In this document: positions 1 to 12,935 of the stretch, in pieces | How positions within the stretch are numbered: position 1 is the first letter of the stretch | How the letters are laid out: every line of letters begins with the position of its first letter | Assembly: GCA_029817715.1 (NCBI GenBank) | Contig: JARUPY010000079.1 | Span: 1 to 64,000, forward strand | DNA length: 64,000 nucleotides | From: Melastoma dodecandrum | Taxonomy: Eukaryota; Streptophyta; Magnoliopsida; Myrtales; Melastomataceae | Direction of reading: 5' to 3' | Notes under the pieces: generated by a model | Seen by the model: only the letters and a program-made list of their open reading frames with translations | What the model was told of the DNA's origin: nothing | Database searches by the model: none | Made by a program: the position numbers and the translations under genes

Positions 1-14
1 CCCGCGCACAACTC

Positions 15-30
15 ATGCAAGGTTGTGCAT
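15..30. other. Short dyad in monomer: ATGCA / TGCAT
   Basis: Perfect 5-bp inverted arms ATGCA (15-19) and TGCAT (26-30) flank the 6-base loop AGGTTG. The dyad is kept in nearly every monomer of the 1-35 kb array. Subfamily 2 monomers on the right read ACGCA in the left arm, which breaks one pair, so the dyad is a subfamily-1 property. The GCATGC palindrome follows at 34-39. Confidence 0.7.
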
Positions 31-52
31 CCCGCATGCTCCGTACCTTGAT

Positions 53-78
53 GCTTCCGAACTTGCATTTTCCGAAGC
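53..78. other. Imperfect 9-bp dyad in monomer: GCTTCCGAA / TTCCGAAGC
   Basis: The left arm (53-61) and right arm (70-78) pair at 8 of 9 positions around an 8-base loop (CTTGCATT). It is kept in subfamily 1 and subfamily 2 monomers alike, so it is the best-preserved secondary-structure candidate in the unit. Non-B-forming dyads have been proposed as a feature of centromeric satellites that lack CENP-B boxes. That link is an inference here. Confidence 0.65.
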
Positions 79-3000
79 CTAAATGATCCCCAAATGCTTC
101 CCAAACTATTCAAAATTGGAGTTCTACATTTGACATTCGGGTCCCTTTCGTTTGCACAAGGAGGAACCCCGCGCACAACTCATGCAAGGTTGTGCATCCC
201 GCATGCTCCGTACCTTGATGCTTCCGAACTTGCATTTTCCGAAGCCTAAATGATCTCCAAATGCTTCCCAAACTATTCAAAATTGGTGTTCTACATTTGA
301 CATTCGGGTCCCTTTCGTTTGCACAAGGAGGAACCCCGCGCACAACTCATGCAAGGTTGTGCATCCCGCATGCTCCGTACCTTGATGCTTCCGAACTTGC
401 ATTTTCCGAAGCCTAAATGATCCCCAAATGCTTCCCAAACTATTCAAAATTGGAGTTCTACATTTGACATTCGGGTCCCTTTCGTTTGCACAAGGAGGAA
501 CCCCGCGCACAACTCATGCAAGGTTGTGCATCCCGCATGCTCCGTACCTTGATGCTTCCGAACTTGCATTTTCCGAAGCCTAAATGATCTCCAAATGCTT
601 CCCAAACTATTCAAAATTGGTGTTCTACATTTGACATTCGGGTCCCTTTCGTTTGCACAAGGAGGAACCCCGCGCACAACTCATGCAAGGTTGTGCATCC
701 CGCATGCTCCGTACCTTGATGCTTCCGAACTTGCATTTTCCGAAGCCTAAATGATCCCCAAATGCTTCCCAAACTATTCAAAATTGGAGTTCTACATTTG
801 ACATTCGGGTCCCTTTCGTTTGCACAAGGAGGAACCCCGCGCACAACTCATGCAAGGTTGTGCATCCCGCATGCTCCGTACCTTGATGCTTCCGAACTTG
901 CATTTTCCGAAGCCTAAATGATCCCCAAATGCTTCCCAAACTATTCAAAATTGGAGTTCTACATTTGACATTCGGGTCCCTTTCGTTTGCACAAGGAGGA
1001 ACCCCGCGCACAACTCATGCAAGGTTGTGCATCCCGCATGCTCCGTACCTTGATGCTTCCGAACTTGCATTTTCCGAAGCCTAAATGATCTCCAAATGCT
1101 TCCCAAACTATTCAAAATTGGTGTTCTACATTTGACATTCGGGTCCCTTTCGTTTGCACAAGGAGGAACCCCGCGCACAACTCATGCAAGGTTGTGCATC
1201 CCGCATGCTCCGTACCTTGATGCTTCCGAACTTGCATTTTCCGAAGCCTAAATGATCCCCAAATGCTTCCCAAACTATTCAAAATTGGAGTTCTACATTT
1301 GACATTCGGGTCCCTTTCGTTTGCACAAGGAGGAACCCCGCGCACAACTCATGCAAGGTTGTGCATCCCGCATGCTCCGTACCTTGATGCTTCCGAACTT
1401 GCATTTTCCGAAGCCTAAATGATCTCCAAATGCTTCCCAAACTATTCAAAATTGGTGTTCTACATTTGACATTCGGGTCCCTTTCGTTTGCACAAGGAGG
1501 AACCCCGCGCACAACTCATGCAAGGTTGTGCATCCCGCATGCTCCGTACCTTGATGCTTCCGAACTTGCATTTTCCGAAGCCTAAATGATCTCCAAATGC
1601 TTCCCAAACTATTCAAAATTGGTGTTCTACATTTGACATTCGGGTCCCTTTCGTTTGCACAAGGAGGAACCCGCGCACAACTCATGCAAGGTTGTGCATC
1701 CCGCATGCTCCGTACCTTGATGCTTCCGAACTTGCATTTTCCGAAGCCTAAATGATCTCCAAATGCTTCCCAAACTATTCAAAATTGGTGTTCTACATTT
1801 GACATTCGGGTCCCTTTCGTTTGCACAAGGAGGAACCCCGCGCACAACTCATGCAAGGTTGTGCATCCCGCATGCTCCGTACCTTGATGCTTCCGAACTT
1901 GCATTTTCCGAAGCCTAAATGATCTCCAAATGCTTCCCAAACTATTCAAAATTGGAGTTCTACATTTGACATTCGGGTCCCTTTCGTTTGCACAAGGAGG
2001 AACCCCGCGCACAACTCATGCAAGGTTGTGCATCCCGCATGCTCCGTACCTTGATGCTTCCGAACTTGCATTTTCCGAAGCCTAAATGATCCCCAAATGC
2101 TTCCCAAACTATTCAAAATTGGAGTTCTACATTTGACATTCGGGTCCCTTTCGTTTGCACAAGGAGGAACCCCGCGCACAACTCATGCAAGGTTGTGCAT
2201 CCCGCATGCTCCGTACCTTGATGCTTCCGAACTTGCATTTTCCGAAGCCTAAATGATCTCCAAATGCTTCCCAAACTATTCAAAATTGGAGTTCTACATT
2301 TGACATTCGGGTCCCTTTCGTTTGCACAAGGAGGAACCCCGCGCACAACTCATGCAAGGTTGTGCATCCCGCATGCTCCGTACCTTGATGCTTCCGAACT
2401 TGCATTTTCCGAAGCCTAAATGATCTCCAAATGCTTCCCAAACTATTCAAAATTGGTGTTCTACATTTGACATTCGGGTCCCTTTCGTTTGCACAAGGAG
2501 GAACCCCGCGCACAACTCATGCAAGGTTGTGCATCCCGCATGCTCCGTACCTTGATGCTTCCGAACTTGCATTTTCCGAAGCCTAAATGATCCCCAAATG
2601 CTTCCCAAACTATTCAAAATTGGAGTTCTACATTTGACATTCGGGTCCCTTTCGTTTGCACAAGGAGGAACCCCGCGCACAACTCATGCAAGGTTGTGCA
2701 TCCCGCATGCTCCGTACCTTGATGCTTCCGAACTTGCATTTTCCGAAGCCTAAATGATCCCCAAATGCTTCCCAAACTATTCAAAATTTTTGTTCTACAT
2801 TTGACATTCGGGTCCCTTTCGTTTGCACAAGGAGGAACCCCGCGCACAACTCATGCAAGGTTGTGCATCCCGCATGCTCCGTACCTTGATGCTTCCGAAC
2901 TTGCATTTTCCGAAGCCTAAATGATCTCCAAATGCTTCCCAAACTATTCAAAATTGGAGTTCTACATTTGACATTCGGGTCCCTTTCGTTTGCACAAGGA

Positions 3001-4753
3001 GGAACCCCGCGCACAACTCATGCAAGGTTGTGCATCCCGCATGCTCCGTACCTTGATGCTTCCGAACTTGCATTTTCCGAAGCCTAAATGATCCCCAAAT
3101 GCTTCCCAAACTATTCAAAATTGGTGTTCTACATTTGACATTCGGGTCCCTTTCGTTTGCACAAGGAGGAACCCCGCGCACAACTCATGCAAGGTTGTGC
3201 ATCCCGCATGCTCCGTACCTTGATGCTTCCGAACTTGCATTTTCCGAAGCCTAAATGATCCCCAAATGCTTCCCAAACTATTCAAAATTGGAGTTCTACA
3301 TTTGACATTCGGGTCCCTTTCGTTTGCACAAGGAGGAACCCCGCGCACAACTCATGCAAGGTTGTGCATCCCGCATGCTCCGTACCTTGATGCTTCCGAA
3401 CTTGCATTTTCCGAAGCCTAAATGATCCCCAAATGCTTCCCAAACTATTCAAAATTGGAGTTCTACATTTGACATTCGGGTCCCTTTCGTTTGCACAAGG
3501 AGGAACCCCGCGCACAACTCATGCAAGGTTGTGCATCCCGCATGCTCCGTACCTTGATGCTTCCGAACTTGCATTTTCCGAAGCCTAAATGATCTCCAAA
3601 TGCTTCCCAAACTATTCAAAATTGGTGTTCTACATTTGACATTCGGGTCCCTTTCGTTTGCACAAGGAGGAACCCCGCGCACAACTCATGCAAGGTTGTG
3701 CATCCCGCATGCTCCGTACCTTGATGCTTCCGAACTTGCATTTTCCGAAGCCTAAATGATCCCCAAATGCTTCCCAAACTATTCAAAATTGGAGTTCTAC
3801 ATTTGACATTCGGTTCCCTTTCGTTTGCACAAGGAGGAACCCCGCGCACAACTCATGCAAGGTTGTGCATCCCGCATGCTCCGTACCTTGATGCTTCCGA
3901 ACTTGCATTTTCCGAAGCCTAAATGATCTCCAAATGCTTCCCAAACTATTCAAAATTGGTGTTCTACATTTGACATTCGGGTCCCTTTCGTTTGCACAAG
4001 GAGGAACCCCGCGCACAACTCATGCAAGGTTGTGCATCCCGCATGCTCCGTACCTTGATGCTTCCGAACTTGCATTTTCCGAAGCCTAAATGATCCCCAA
4101 ATGCTTCCCAAACTATTCAAAATTGGAGTTCTACATTTGACATTCGGGTCCCTTTCGTTTGCACAAGGAGGAACCCCGCGCACAACTCATGCAAGGTTGT
4201 GCATCCCGCATGCTCCGTACCTTGATGCTTCCGAACTTGCATTTTCCGAAGCCTAAATGATCTCCAAATGCTTCCCAAACTATTCAAAATTGGTGTTCTA
4301 CATTTGACATTCGGGTCCCTTTCGTTTGCACAAGGAGGAACCCCGCGCACAACTCATGCAAGGTTGTGCATCCCGCATGCTCCGTACCTTGATGCTTCCG
4401 AACTTGCATTTTCCGAAGCCTAAATGATCCCCAAATGCTTCCCAAACTATTCAAAATTGGAGTTCTACATTTGACATTCGGGTCCCTTTCGTTTGCACAA
4501 GGAGGAACCCCGCGCACAACTCATGCAAGGTTGTGCATCCCGCATGCTCCGTACCTTGATGCTTCCGAACTTGCATTTTCCGAAGCCTAAATGATCTCCA
4601 AATGCTTCCCAAACTATTCAAAATTGGAGTTCTACATTTGACATTCGGGTCCCTTTCGTTTGCACAAGGAGGAACCCCGCGCACAACTCATGCAAGGTTG
4701 TGCATCCCGCATGCTCCGTACCTTGATGCTTCCGAACTTGCATTTTCCGAAGC

Positions 4754-7090
4754 CTAAATGATCTCCAAATGCTTCCCAAACTATTCAAAATTGGTGTTCT
4801 ACATTTGACATTCGGGTCCCTTTCGTTTGCACAAGGAGGAACCCCGCGCACAACTCATGCAAGGTTGTGCATCCCGCATGCTCCGTACCTTGATGCTTCC
4901 GAACTTGCATTTTCCGAAGCCTAAATGATCCCCAAATGCTTCCCAAACTATTCAAAATTGGAGTTCTACATTTGACATTCGGGTCCCTTTCGTTTGCACA
5001 AGGAGGAACCCCGCGCACAACTCATGCAAGGTTGTGCATCCCGCATGCTCCGTACCTTGATGCTTCCGAACTTGCATTTTCCGAAGCCTAAATGATCTCC
5101 AAATGCTTCCCAAACTATTCAAAATTGGTGTTCTACATTTGACATTCGGGTCCCTTTCGTTTGCACAAGGAGGAACCCCGCGCACAACTCATGCAAGGTT
5201 GTGCATCCCGCATGCTCCGTACCTTGATGCTTCCGAACTTGCATTTTCCGAAGCCTAAATGATCCCCAAATGCTTCCCAAACTATTCAAAATTGGAGTTC
5301 TACATTTGACATTCGGGTCCCTTTCGTTTGCACAAGGAGGAACCCCGCGCACAACTCATGCAAGGTTGTGCATCCCGCATGCTCCGTACCTTGATGCTTC
5401 CGAACTTGCATTTTCCGAAGCCTAAATGATCTCCAAATGCTTCCCAAACTATTCAAAATTGGTGTTCTACATTTGACATTCGGGTCCCTTTCGTTTGCAC
5501 AAGGAGGAACCCCGCGCACAACTCATGCAAGGTTGTGCATCCCGCATGCTCCGTACCTTGATGCTTCCGAACTTGCATTTTCCGAAGCCTAAATGATCCC
5601 CAAATGCTTCCCAAACTATTCAAAATTGGAGTTCTACATTTGACATTCGGGTCCCTTTCGTTTGCACAAGGAGGAACCCCGCGCACAACTCATGCAAGGT
5701 TGTGCATCCCGCATGCTCCGTACCTTGATGCTTCCGAACTTGCATTTTCCGAAGCCTAAATGATCTCCAAATGCTTCCCAAACTATTCAAAATTGGTGTT
5801 CTACATTTGACATTCGGGTCCCTTTCGTTTGCACAAGGAGGAACCCCGCGCACAACTCATGCAAGGTTGTGCATCCCGCATGCTCCGTACCTTGATGCTT
5901 CCGAACTTGCATTTTCCGAAGCCTAAATGATCCCCAAATGCTTCCCAAACTATTCAAAATTGGAGTTCTACATTTGACATTCGGGTCCCTTTCGTTTGCA
6001 CAAGGAGGAACCCCGCGCACAACTCATGCAAGGTTGTGCATCCCGCATGCTCCGTACCTTGATGCTTCCGAACTTGCATTTTCCGAAGCCTAAATGATCT
6101 CCAAATGCTTCCCAAACTATTCAAAATTGGTGTTCTACATTTGACATTCGGGTCCCTTTCGTTTGCACAAGGAGGAACCCCGCGCACAACTCATGCAAGG
6201 TTGTGCATCCCGCATGCTCCGTACCTTGATGCTTCCGAACTTGCATTTTCCGAAGCCTAAATGATCCCCAAATGCTTCCCAAACTATTCAAAATTGGAGT
6301 TCTACATTTGACATTCGGGTCCCTTTCGTTTGCACAAGGAGGAACCCCGCGCACAACTCATGCAAGGTTGTGCATCCCGCATGCTCCGTACCTTGATGCT
6401 TCCGAACTTGCATTTTCCGAAGCCTAAATGATCTCCAAATGCTTCCCAAACTATTCAAAATTGGTGTTCTACATTTGACATTCGGGTCCCTTTCGTTTGC
6501 ACAAGGAGGAACCCCGCGCACAACTCATGCAAGGTTGTGCATCCCGCATGCTCCGTACCTTGATGCTTCCGAACTTGCATTTTCCGAAGCCTAAATGATC
6601 CCCAAATGCTTCCCAAACTATTCAAAATTGGAGTTCTACATTTGACATTCGGGTCCCTTTCGTTTGCACAAGGAGGAACCCCGCGCACAACTCATGCAAG
6701 GTTGTGCATCCCGCATGCTCCGTACCTTGATGCTTCCGAACTTGCATTTTCCGAAGCCTAAATGATCTCCAAATGCTTCCCAAACTATTCAAAATTGGTG
6801 TTCTACATTTGACATTCGGGTCCCTTTCGTTTGCACAAGGAGGAACCCCGCGCACAACTCATGCAAGGTTGTGCATCCCGCATGCTCCGTACCTTGATGC
6901 TTCCGAACTTGCATTTTCCGAAGCCTAAATGATCCCCAAATGCTTCCCAAACTATTCAAAATTGGAGTTCTACATTTGACATTCGGGTCCCTTTCGTTTG
7001 CACAAGGAGGAACCCCGCGCACAACTCATGCAAGGTTGTGCATCCCGCATGCTCCGTACCTTGATGCTTCCGAACTTGCATTTTCCGAAG
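4754..7090. repeat. Dimeric higher-order stretch, 334 bp (types b-a alternating)
   Basis: Fourteen consecutive monomers alternate T/T and C/A at sites A and B, giving an effective 334-bp period. Similar but shorter alternating runs lie around 7.6-8.9 kb, 15.0-16.3 kb and 16.6-17.4 kb. The alternation is interrupted by runs of type a (for example after 6,956) and by type c monomers, so it is a locally fixed dimer and not an array-wide one. Confidence 0.85.
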
Positions 7091-9560
7091 CCTAAATGAT
7101 CCCCAAATGCTTCCCAAACTATTCAAAATTGGAGTTCTACATTTGACATTCGGGTCCCTTTCGTTTGCACAAGGAGGAACCCCGCGCACAACTCATGCAA
7201 GGTTGTGCATCCCGCATGCTCCGTACCTTGATGCTTCCGAACTTGCATTTTCCGAAGCCTAAATGATCCCCAAATGCTTCCCAAACTATTCAAAATTGGA
7301 GTTCTACATTTGACATTCGGGTCCCTTTCGTTTGCACAAGGAGGAACCCCGCGCACAACTCATGCAAGGTTGTGCATCCCGCATGCTCCGTACCTTGATG
7401 CTTCCGAACTTGCATTTTCCGAAGCCTAAATGATCCCCAAATGCTTCCCAAACTATTCAAAATTGGTGTTCTACATTTGACATTCGGGTCCCTTTCGTTT
7501 GCACAAGGAGGAACCCCGCGCACAACTCATGCAAGGTTGTGCATCCCGCATGCTCCGTACCTTGATGCTTCCGAACTTGCATTTTCCGAAGCCTAAATGA
7601 TCCCCAAATGCTTCCCAAACTATTCAAAATTGGAGTTCTACATTTGACATTCGGGTCCCTTTCGTTTGCACAAGGAGGAACCCCGCGCACAACTCATGCA
7701 AGGTTGTGCATCCCGCATGCTCCGTACCTTGATGCTTCCGAACTTGCATTTTCCGAAGCCTAAATGATCTCCAAATGCTTCCCAAACTATTCAAAATTGG
7801 TGTTCTACATTTGACATTCGGGTCCCTTTCGTTTGCACAAGGAGGAACCCCGCGCACAACTCATGCAAGGTTGTGCATCCCGCATGCTCCGTACCTTGAT
7901 GCTTCCGAACTTGCATTTTCCGAAGCCTAAATGATCCCCAAATGCTTCCCAAACTATTCAAAATTGGAGTTCTACATTTGACATTCGGGTCCCTTTCGTT
8001 TGCACAAGGAGGAACCCCGCGCACAACTCATGCAAGGTTGTGCATCCCGCATGCTCCGTACCTTGATGCTTCCGAACTTGCATTTTCCGAAGCCTAAATG
8101 ATCTCCAAATGCTTCCCAAACTATTCAAAATTGGTGTTCTACATTTGACATTCGGGTCCCTTTCGTTTGCACAAGGAGGAACCCCGCGCACAACTCATGC
8201 AAGGTTGTGCATCCCGCATGCTCCGTACCTTGATGCTTCCGAACTTGCATTTTCCGAAGCCTAAATGATCCCCAAATGCTTCCCAAACTATTCAAAATTG
8301 GAGTTCTACATTTGACATTCGGGTCCCTTTCGTTTGCACAAGGAGGAACCCCGCGCACAACTCATGCAAGGTTGTGCATCCCGCATGCTCCGTACCTTGA
8401 TGCTTCCGAACTTGCATTTTCCGAAGCCTAAATGATCTCCAAATGCTTCCCAAACTTTTCAAAATTGGTGTTCTACATTTGACATTCGGGTCCCTTTCGT
8501 TTGCACAAGGAGGAACCCCGCGCACAACTCATGCAAGGTTGTGCATCCCGCATGCTCCGTACCTTGATGCTTCCGAACTTGCATTTTCCGAAGCCTAAAT
8601 GATCCCCAAATGCTTCCCAAACTATTCAAAATTGGAGTTCTACATTTGACATTCGGGTCCCTTTCGTTTGCACAAGGAGGAACCCCGCGCACAACTCATG
8701 CAAGGTTGTGCATCCCGCATGCTCCGTACCTTGATGCTTCCGAACTTGCATTTTCCGAAGCCTAAATGATCTCCAAATGCTTCCCAAACTATTCAAAATT
8801 GGTGTTCTACATTTGACATTCGGGTCCCTTTCGTTTGCACAAGGAGGAACCCCGCGCACAACTCATGCAAGGTTGTGCATCCCGCATGCTCCGTACCTTG
8901 ATGCTTCCGAACTTGCATTTTCCGAAGCCTAAATGATCCCCAAATGCTTCCCAAACTATTCAAAATTGGAGTTCTACATTTGACATTCGGGTCCCTTTCG
9001 TTTGCACAAGGAGGAACCCCGCGCACAACTCATGCAAGGTTGTGCATCCCGCATGCTCCGTACCTTGATGCTTCCGAACTTGCATTTTCCGAAGCCTAAA
9101 TGATCCCCAAATGCTTCCCAAACTATTCAAAATTGGAGTTCTACATTTGACATTCGGGTCCCTTTCGTTTGCACAAGGAGGAACCCCGCGCACAACTCAT
9201 GCAAGGTTGTGCATCCCGCATGCTCCGTACCTTGATGCTTCCGAACTTGCATTTTCCGAAGCCTAAATGATCTCCAAATGCTTCCCAAACTATTCAAAAT
9301 TGGTGTTCTACATTTGACATTCGGGTCCCTTTCGTTTGCACAAGGAGGAACCCCGCGCACAACTCATGCAAGGTTGTGCATCCCGCATGCTCCGTACCTT
9401 GATGCTTCCGAACTTGCATTTTCCGAAGCCTAAATGATCCCCAAATGCTTCCCAAACTATTCAAAATTGGAGTTCTACATTTGACATTCGGGTCCCTTTC
9501 GTTTGCACAAGGAGGAACCCCGCGCACAACTCATGCAAGGTTGTGCATCCCGCATGCTCC

Positions 9561-9578
9561 GTACCTAGATCGAACTTG
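9561..9578. other. Monomer with net 5-bp loss
   Basis: Where other monomers read CCTTGATGCTTCCGAAC, this one reads CCTAGATCGAAC, giving a 162-bp unit. It is the largest indel in the 1-35 kb array and is seen once. The loss opens a longer frame across the junction (9,445-9,762), which is a repeat by-product. Confidence 0.85.
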
Positions 9579-9929
9579 CATTTTCCGAAGCCTAAATGAT
9601 CTCCAAATGCTTCCCAAACTATTCAAAATTGGTGTTCTACATTTGACATTCGGGTCCCTTTCGTTTGCACAAGGAGGAACCCCGCGCACAACTCATGCAA
9701 GGTTGTGCATCCCGCATGCTCCGTACCTTGATGCTTCCGAACTTGCATTTTCCGAAGCCTAAATGATCCCCAAATGCTTCCCAAACTATTCAAAATTGGA
9801 GTTCTACATTTGACATTCGGGTCCCTTTCGTTTGCACAAGGAGGAACCCCGCGCACAACTCATGCAAGGTTGTGCATCCCGCATGCTCCGTACCTTGATG
9901 CTTCCGAACTTGCATTTTCCGAAGCCTAA

Positions 9930-12900
9930 ATGATCTCCAAATGCTTCCCAAACTATTCAAAATTGGTGTTCTACATTTGACATTCGGGTCCCTTTCGTTT
10001 GCACAAGGAGGAACCCCGCGCACAACTCATGCAAGGTTGTGCATCCCGCATGCTCCGTACCTTGATGCTTCCGAACTTGCATTTTCCGAAGCCTAAATGA
10101 TCCCCAAATGCTTCCCAAACTATTCAAAATTGGAGTTCTACATTTGACATTCGGGTCCCTTTCGTTTGCACAAGGAGGAACCCCGCGCACAACTCATGCA
10201 AGGTTGTGCATCCCGCATGCTCCGTACCTTGATGCTTCCGAACTTGCATTTTCCGAAGCCTAAATGATCTCCAAATGCTTCCCAAACTATTCAAAATTGG
10301 AGTTCTACATTTGACATTCGGGTCCCTTTCGTTTGCACAAGGAGGAACCCCGCGCACAACTCATGCAAGGTTGTGCATCCCGCATGCTCCGTACCTTGAT
10401 GCTTCCGAACTTGCATTTTCCGAAGCCTAAATGATCTCCAAATGCTTCCCAAACTATTCAAAATTGGTGTTCTACATTTGACATTCGGGTCCCTTTCGTT
10501 TGCACAAGGAGGAACCCCGCGCACAACTCATGCAAGGTTGTGCATCCCGCATGCTCCGTACCTTGATGCTTCCGAACTTGCATTTTCCGAAGCCTAAATG
10601 ATCCCCAAATGCTTCCCAAACTATTCAAAATTGGAGTTCTACATTTGACATTCGGGTCCCTTTCGTTTGCACAAGGAGGAACCCCGCGCACAACTCATGC
10701 AAGGTTGTGCATCCCGCATGCTCCGTACCTTGATGCTTCCGAACTTGCATTTTCCGAAGCCTAAATGATCTCCAAATGCTTCCCAAACTATTCAAAATTG
10801 GTGTTCTACATTTGACATTCGGGTCCCTTTCGTTTGCACAAGGAGGAACCCCGCGCACAACTCATGCAAGGTTGTGCATCCCGCATGCTCCGTACCTTGA
10901 TGCTTCCGAACTTGCATTTTCCGAAGCCTAAATGATCTCCAAATGCTTCCCAAACTATTCAAAATTGGTGTTCTACATTTGACATTCGGGTCCCTTTCGT
11001 TTGCACAAGGAGGAACCCCGCGCACAACTCATGCAAGGTTGTGCATCCCGCATGCTCCGTACCTTGATGCTTCCGAACTTGCATTTTCCGAAGCCTAAAT
11101 GATCTCCAAATGCTTCCCAAACTATTCAAAATTGGAGTTCTACATTTGACATTCGGGTCCCTTTCGTTTGCACAAGGAGGAACCCCGCGCACAACTCATG
11201 CAAGGTTGTGCATCCCGCATGCTCCGTACCTTGATGCTTCCGAACTTGCATTTTCCGAAGCCTAAATGATCTCCAAATGCTTCCCAAACTATTCAAAATT
11301 GGAGTTCTACATTTGACATTCGGGTCCCTTTCGTTTGCACAAGGAGGAACCCCGCGCACAACTCATGCAAGGTTGTGCATCCCGCATGCTCCGTACCTTG
11401 ATGCTTCCGAACTTGCATTTTCCGAAGCCTAAATGATCTCCAAATGCTTCCCAAACTATTCAAAATTGGTGTTCTACATTTGACATTCGGGTCCCTTTCG
11501 TTTGCACAAGGAGGAACCCCGCGCACAACTCATGCAAGGTTGTGCATCCCGCATGCTCCGTACCTTGATGCTTCCGAACTTGCATTTTCCGAAGCCTAAA
11601 TGATCCCCAAATGCTTCCCAAACTATTCAAAATTGGAGTTCTACATTTGACATTCGGGTCCCTTTCGTTTGCACAAGGAGGAACCCCGCGCACAACTCAT
11701 GCAAGGTTGTGCATCCCGCATGCTCCGTACCTTGATGCTTCCGAACTTGCATTTTCCGAAGCCTAAATGATCTCCAAATGCTTCCCAAACTATTCAAAAT
11801 TGGAGTTCTACATTTGACATTCGGGTCCCTTTCGTTTGCACAAGGAGGAACCCCGCGCACAACTCATGCAAGGTTGTGCATCCCGCATGCTCCGTACCTT
11901 GATGCTTCCGAACTTGCATTTTCCGAAGCCTAAATGATCTCCAAATGCTTCCCAAACTATTCAAAATTGGTGTTCTACATTTGACATTCGGGTCCCTTTC
12001 GTTTGCACAAGGAGGAACCCCGCGCACAACTCATGCAAGGTTGTGCATCCCGCATGCTCCGTACCTTGATGCTTCCGAACTTGCATTTTCCGAAGCCTAA
12101 ATGATCCCCAAATGCTTCCCAAACTATTCAAAATTGGAGTTCTACATTTGACATTCGGGTCCCTTTCGTTTGCACAAGGAGGAACCCCGCGCACAACTCA
12201 TGCAAGGTTGTGCATCCCGCATGCTCCGTACCTTGATGCTTCCGAACTTGCATTTTCCGAAGCCTAAATGATCTCCAAATGCTTCCCAAACTATTCAAAA
12301 TTGGTGTTCTACATTTGACATTCGGGTCCCTTTCGTTTGCACAAGGAGGAACCCCGCGCACAACTCATGCAAGGTTGTGCATCCCGCATGCTCCGTACCT
12401 TGATGCTTCCGAACTTGCATTTTCCGAAGCCTAAATGATCTCCAAATGCTTCCCAAACTATTCAAAATTGGTGTTCTACATTTGACATTCGGGTCCCTTT
12501 CGTTTGCACAAGGAGGAACCCCGCGCACAACTCATGCAAGGTTGTGCATCCCGCATGCTCCGTACCTTGATGCTTCCGAACTTGCATTTTCCGAAGCCTA
12601 AATGATCTCCAAATGCTTCCCAAACTATTCAAAATTGGAGTTCTACATTTGACATTCGGGTCCCTTTCGTTTGCACAAGGAGGAACCCCGCGCACAACTC
12701 ATGCAAGGTTGTGCATCCCGCATGCTCCGTACCTTGATGCTTCCGAACTTGCATTTTCCGAAGCCTAAATGATCTCCAAATGCTTCCCAAACTATTCAAA
12801 ATTGGAGTTCTACATTTGACATTCGGGTCCCTTTCGTTTGCACAAGGAGGAACCCCGCGCACAACTCATGCAAGGTTGTGCATCCCGCATGCTCCGTACC

Positions 12901-12935
12901 TTGATGCTTCCGAACTTGCATTTTCCGAAGCCTAA
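9930..12935. repeat. Nine-monomer higher-order repeat, two tandem copies (1,503 bp each)
   Basis: Monomer types read b-a-c-b-a-b-b-c-c and then the same nine types again, starting with the monomers whose site B lies near 9,967 and 11,470. Correspondence at a 9-monomer shift continues for several monomers beyond, with one mismatch at site B. This is what unequal exchange or segmental duplication of a nine-monomer block would leave. The call rests on two sites per monomer, because the rest of the unit is invariant. Confidence 0.75.

Larger units (their letters stand above)
4..170 (+). repeat. Reference 167-bp monomer (type a)
   Basis: This copy serves as the coordinate standard. In order it holds GCGC at 4-7, a 5-bp dyad at 15-30, the GCATGC palindrome at 34-39 (also an SphI recognition sequence), an imperfect 9-bp dyad at 53-78, site A at 89 (C here), an A/T-rich stretch around 102-118 (AACTATTCAAAATT), site B at 120 (A here), TTTGACATTCGGGTCC around 129-144, and the purine-rich CAAGGAGGAA around 157-166. 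Base composition is about 47% GC. I see no obvious internal sub-repeat that would make the monomer a fused older dimer. Confidence 0.95.

Noticed and set aside
127..170. TTGACA-like box and AAGGAGG in each monomer as bacterial promoter and ribosome-binding site
   Set aside because: The match is by chance: no properly spaced -10 box or coding frame follows, and subfamily 2 has changed the AAGGAGG to AATGAGG. The array is eukaryotic in character.
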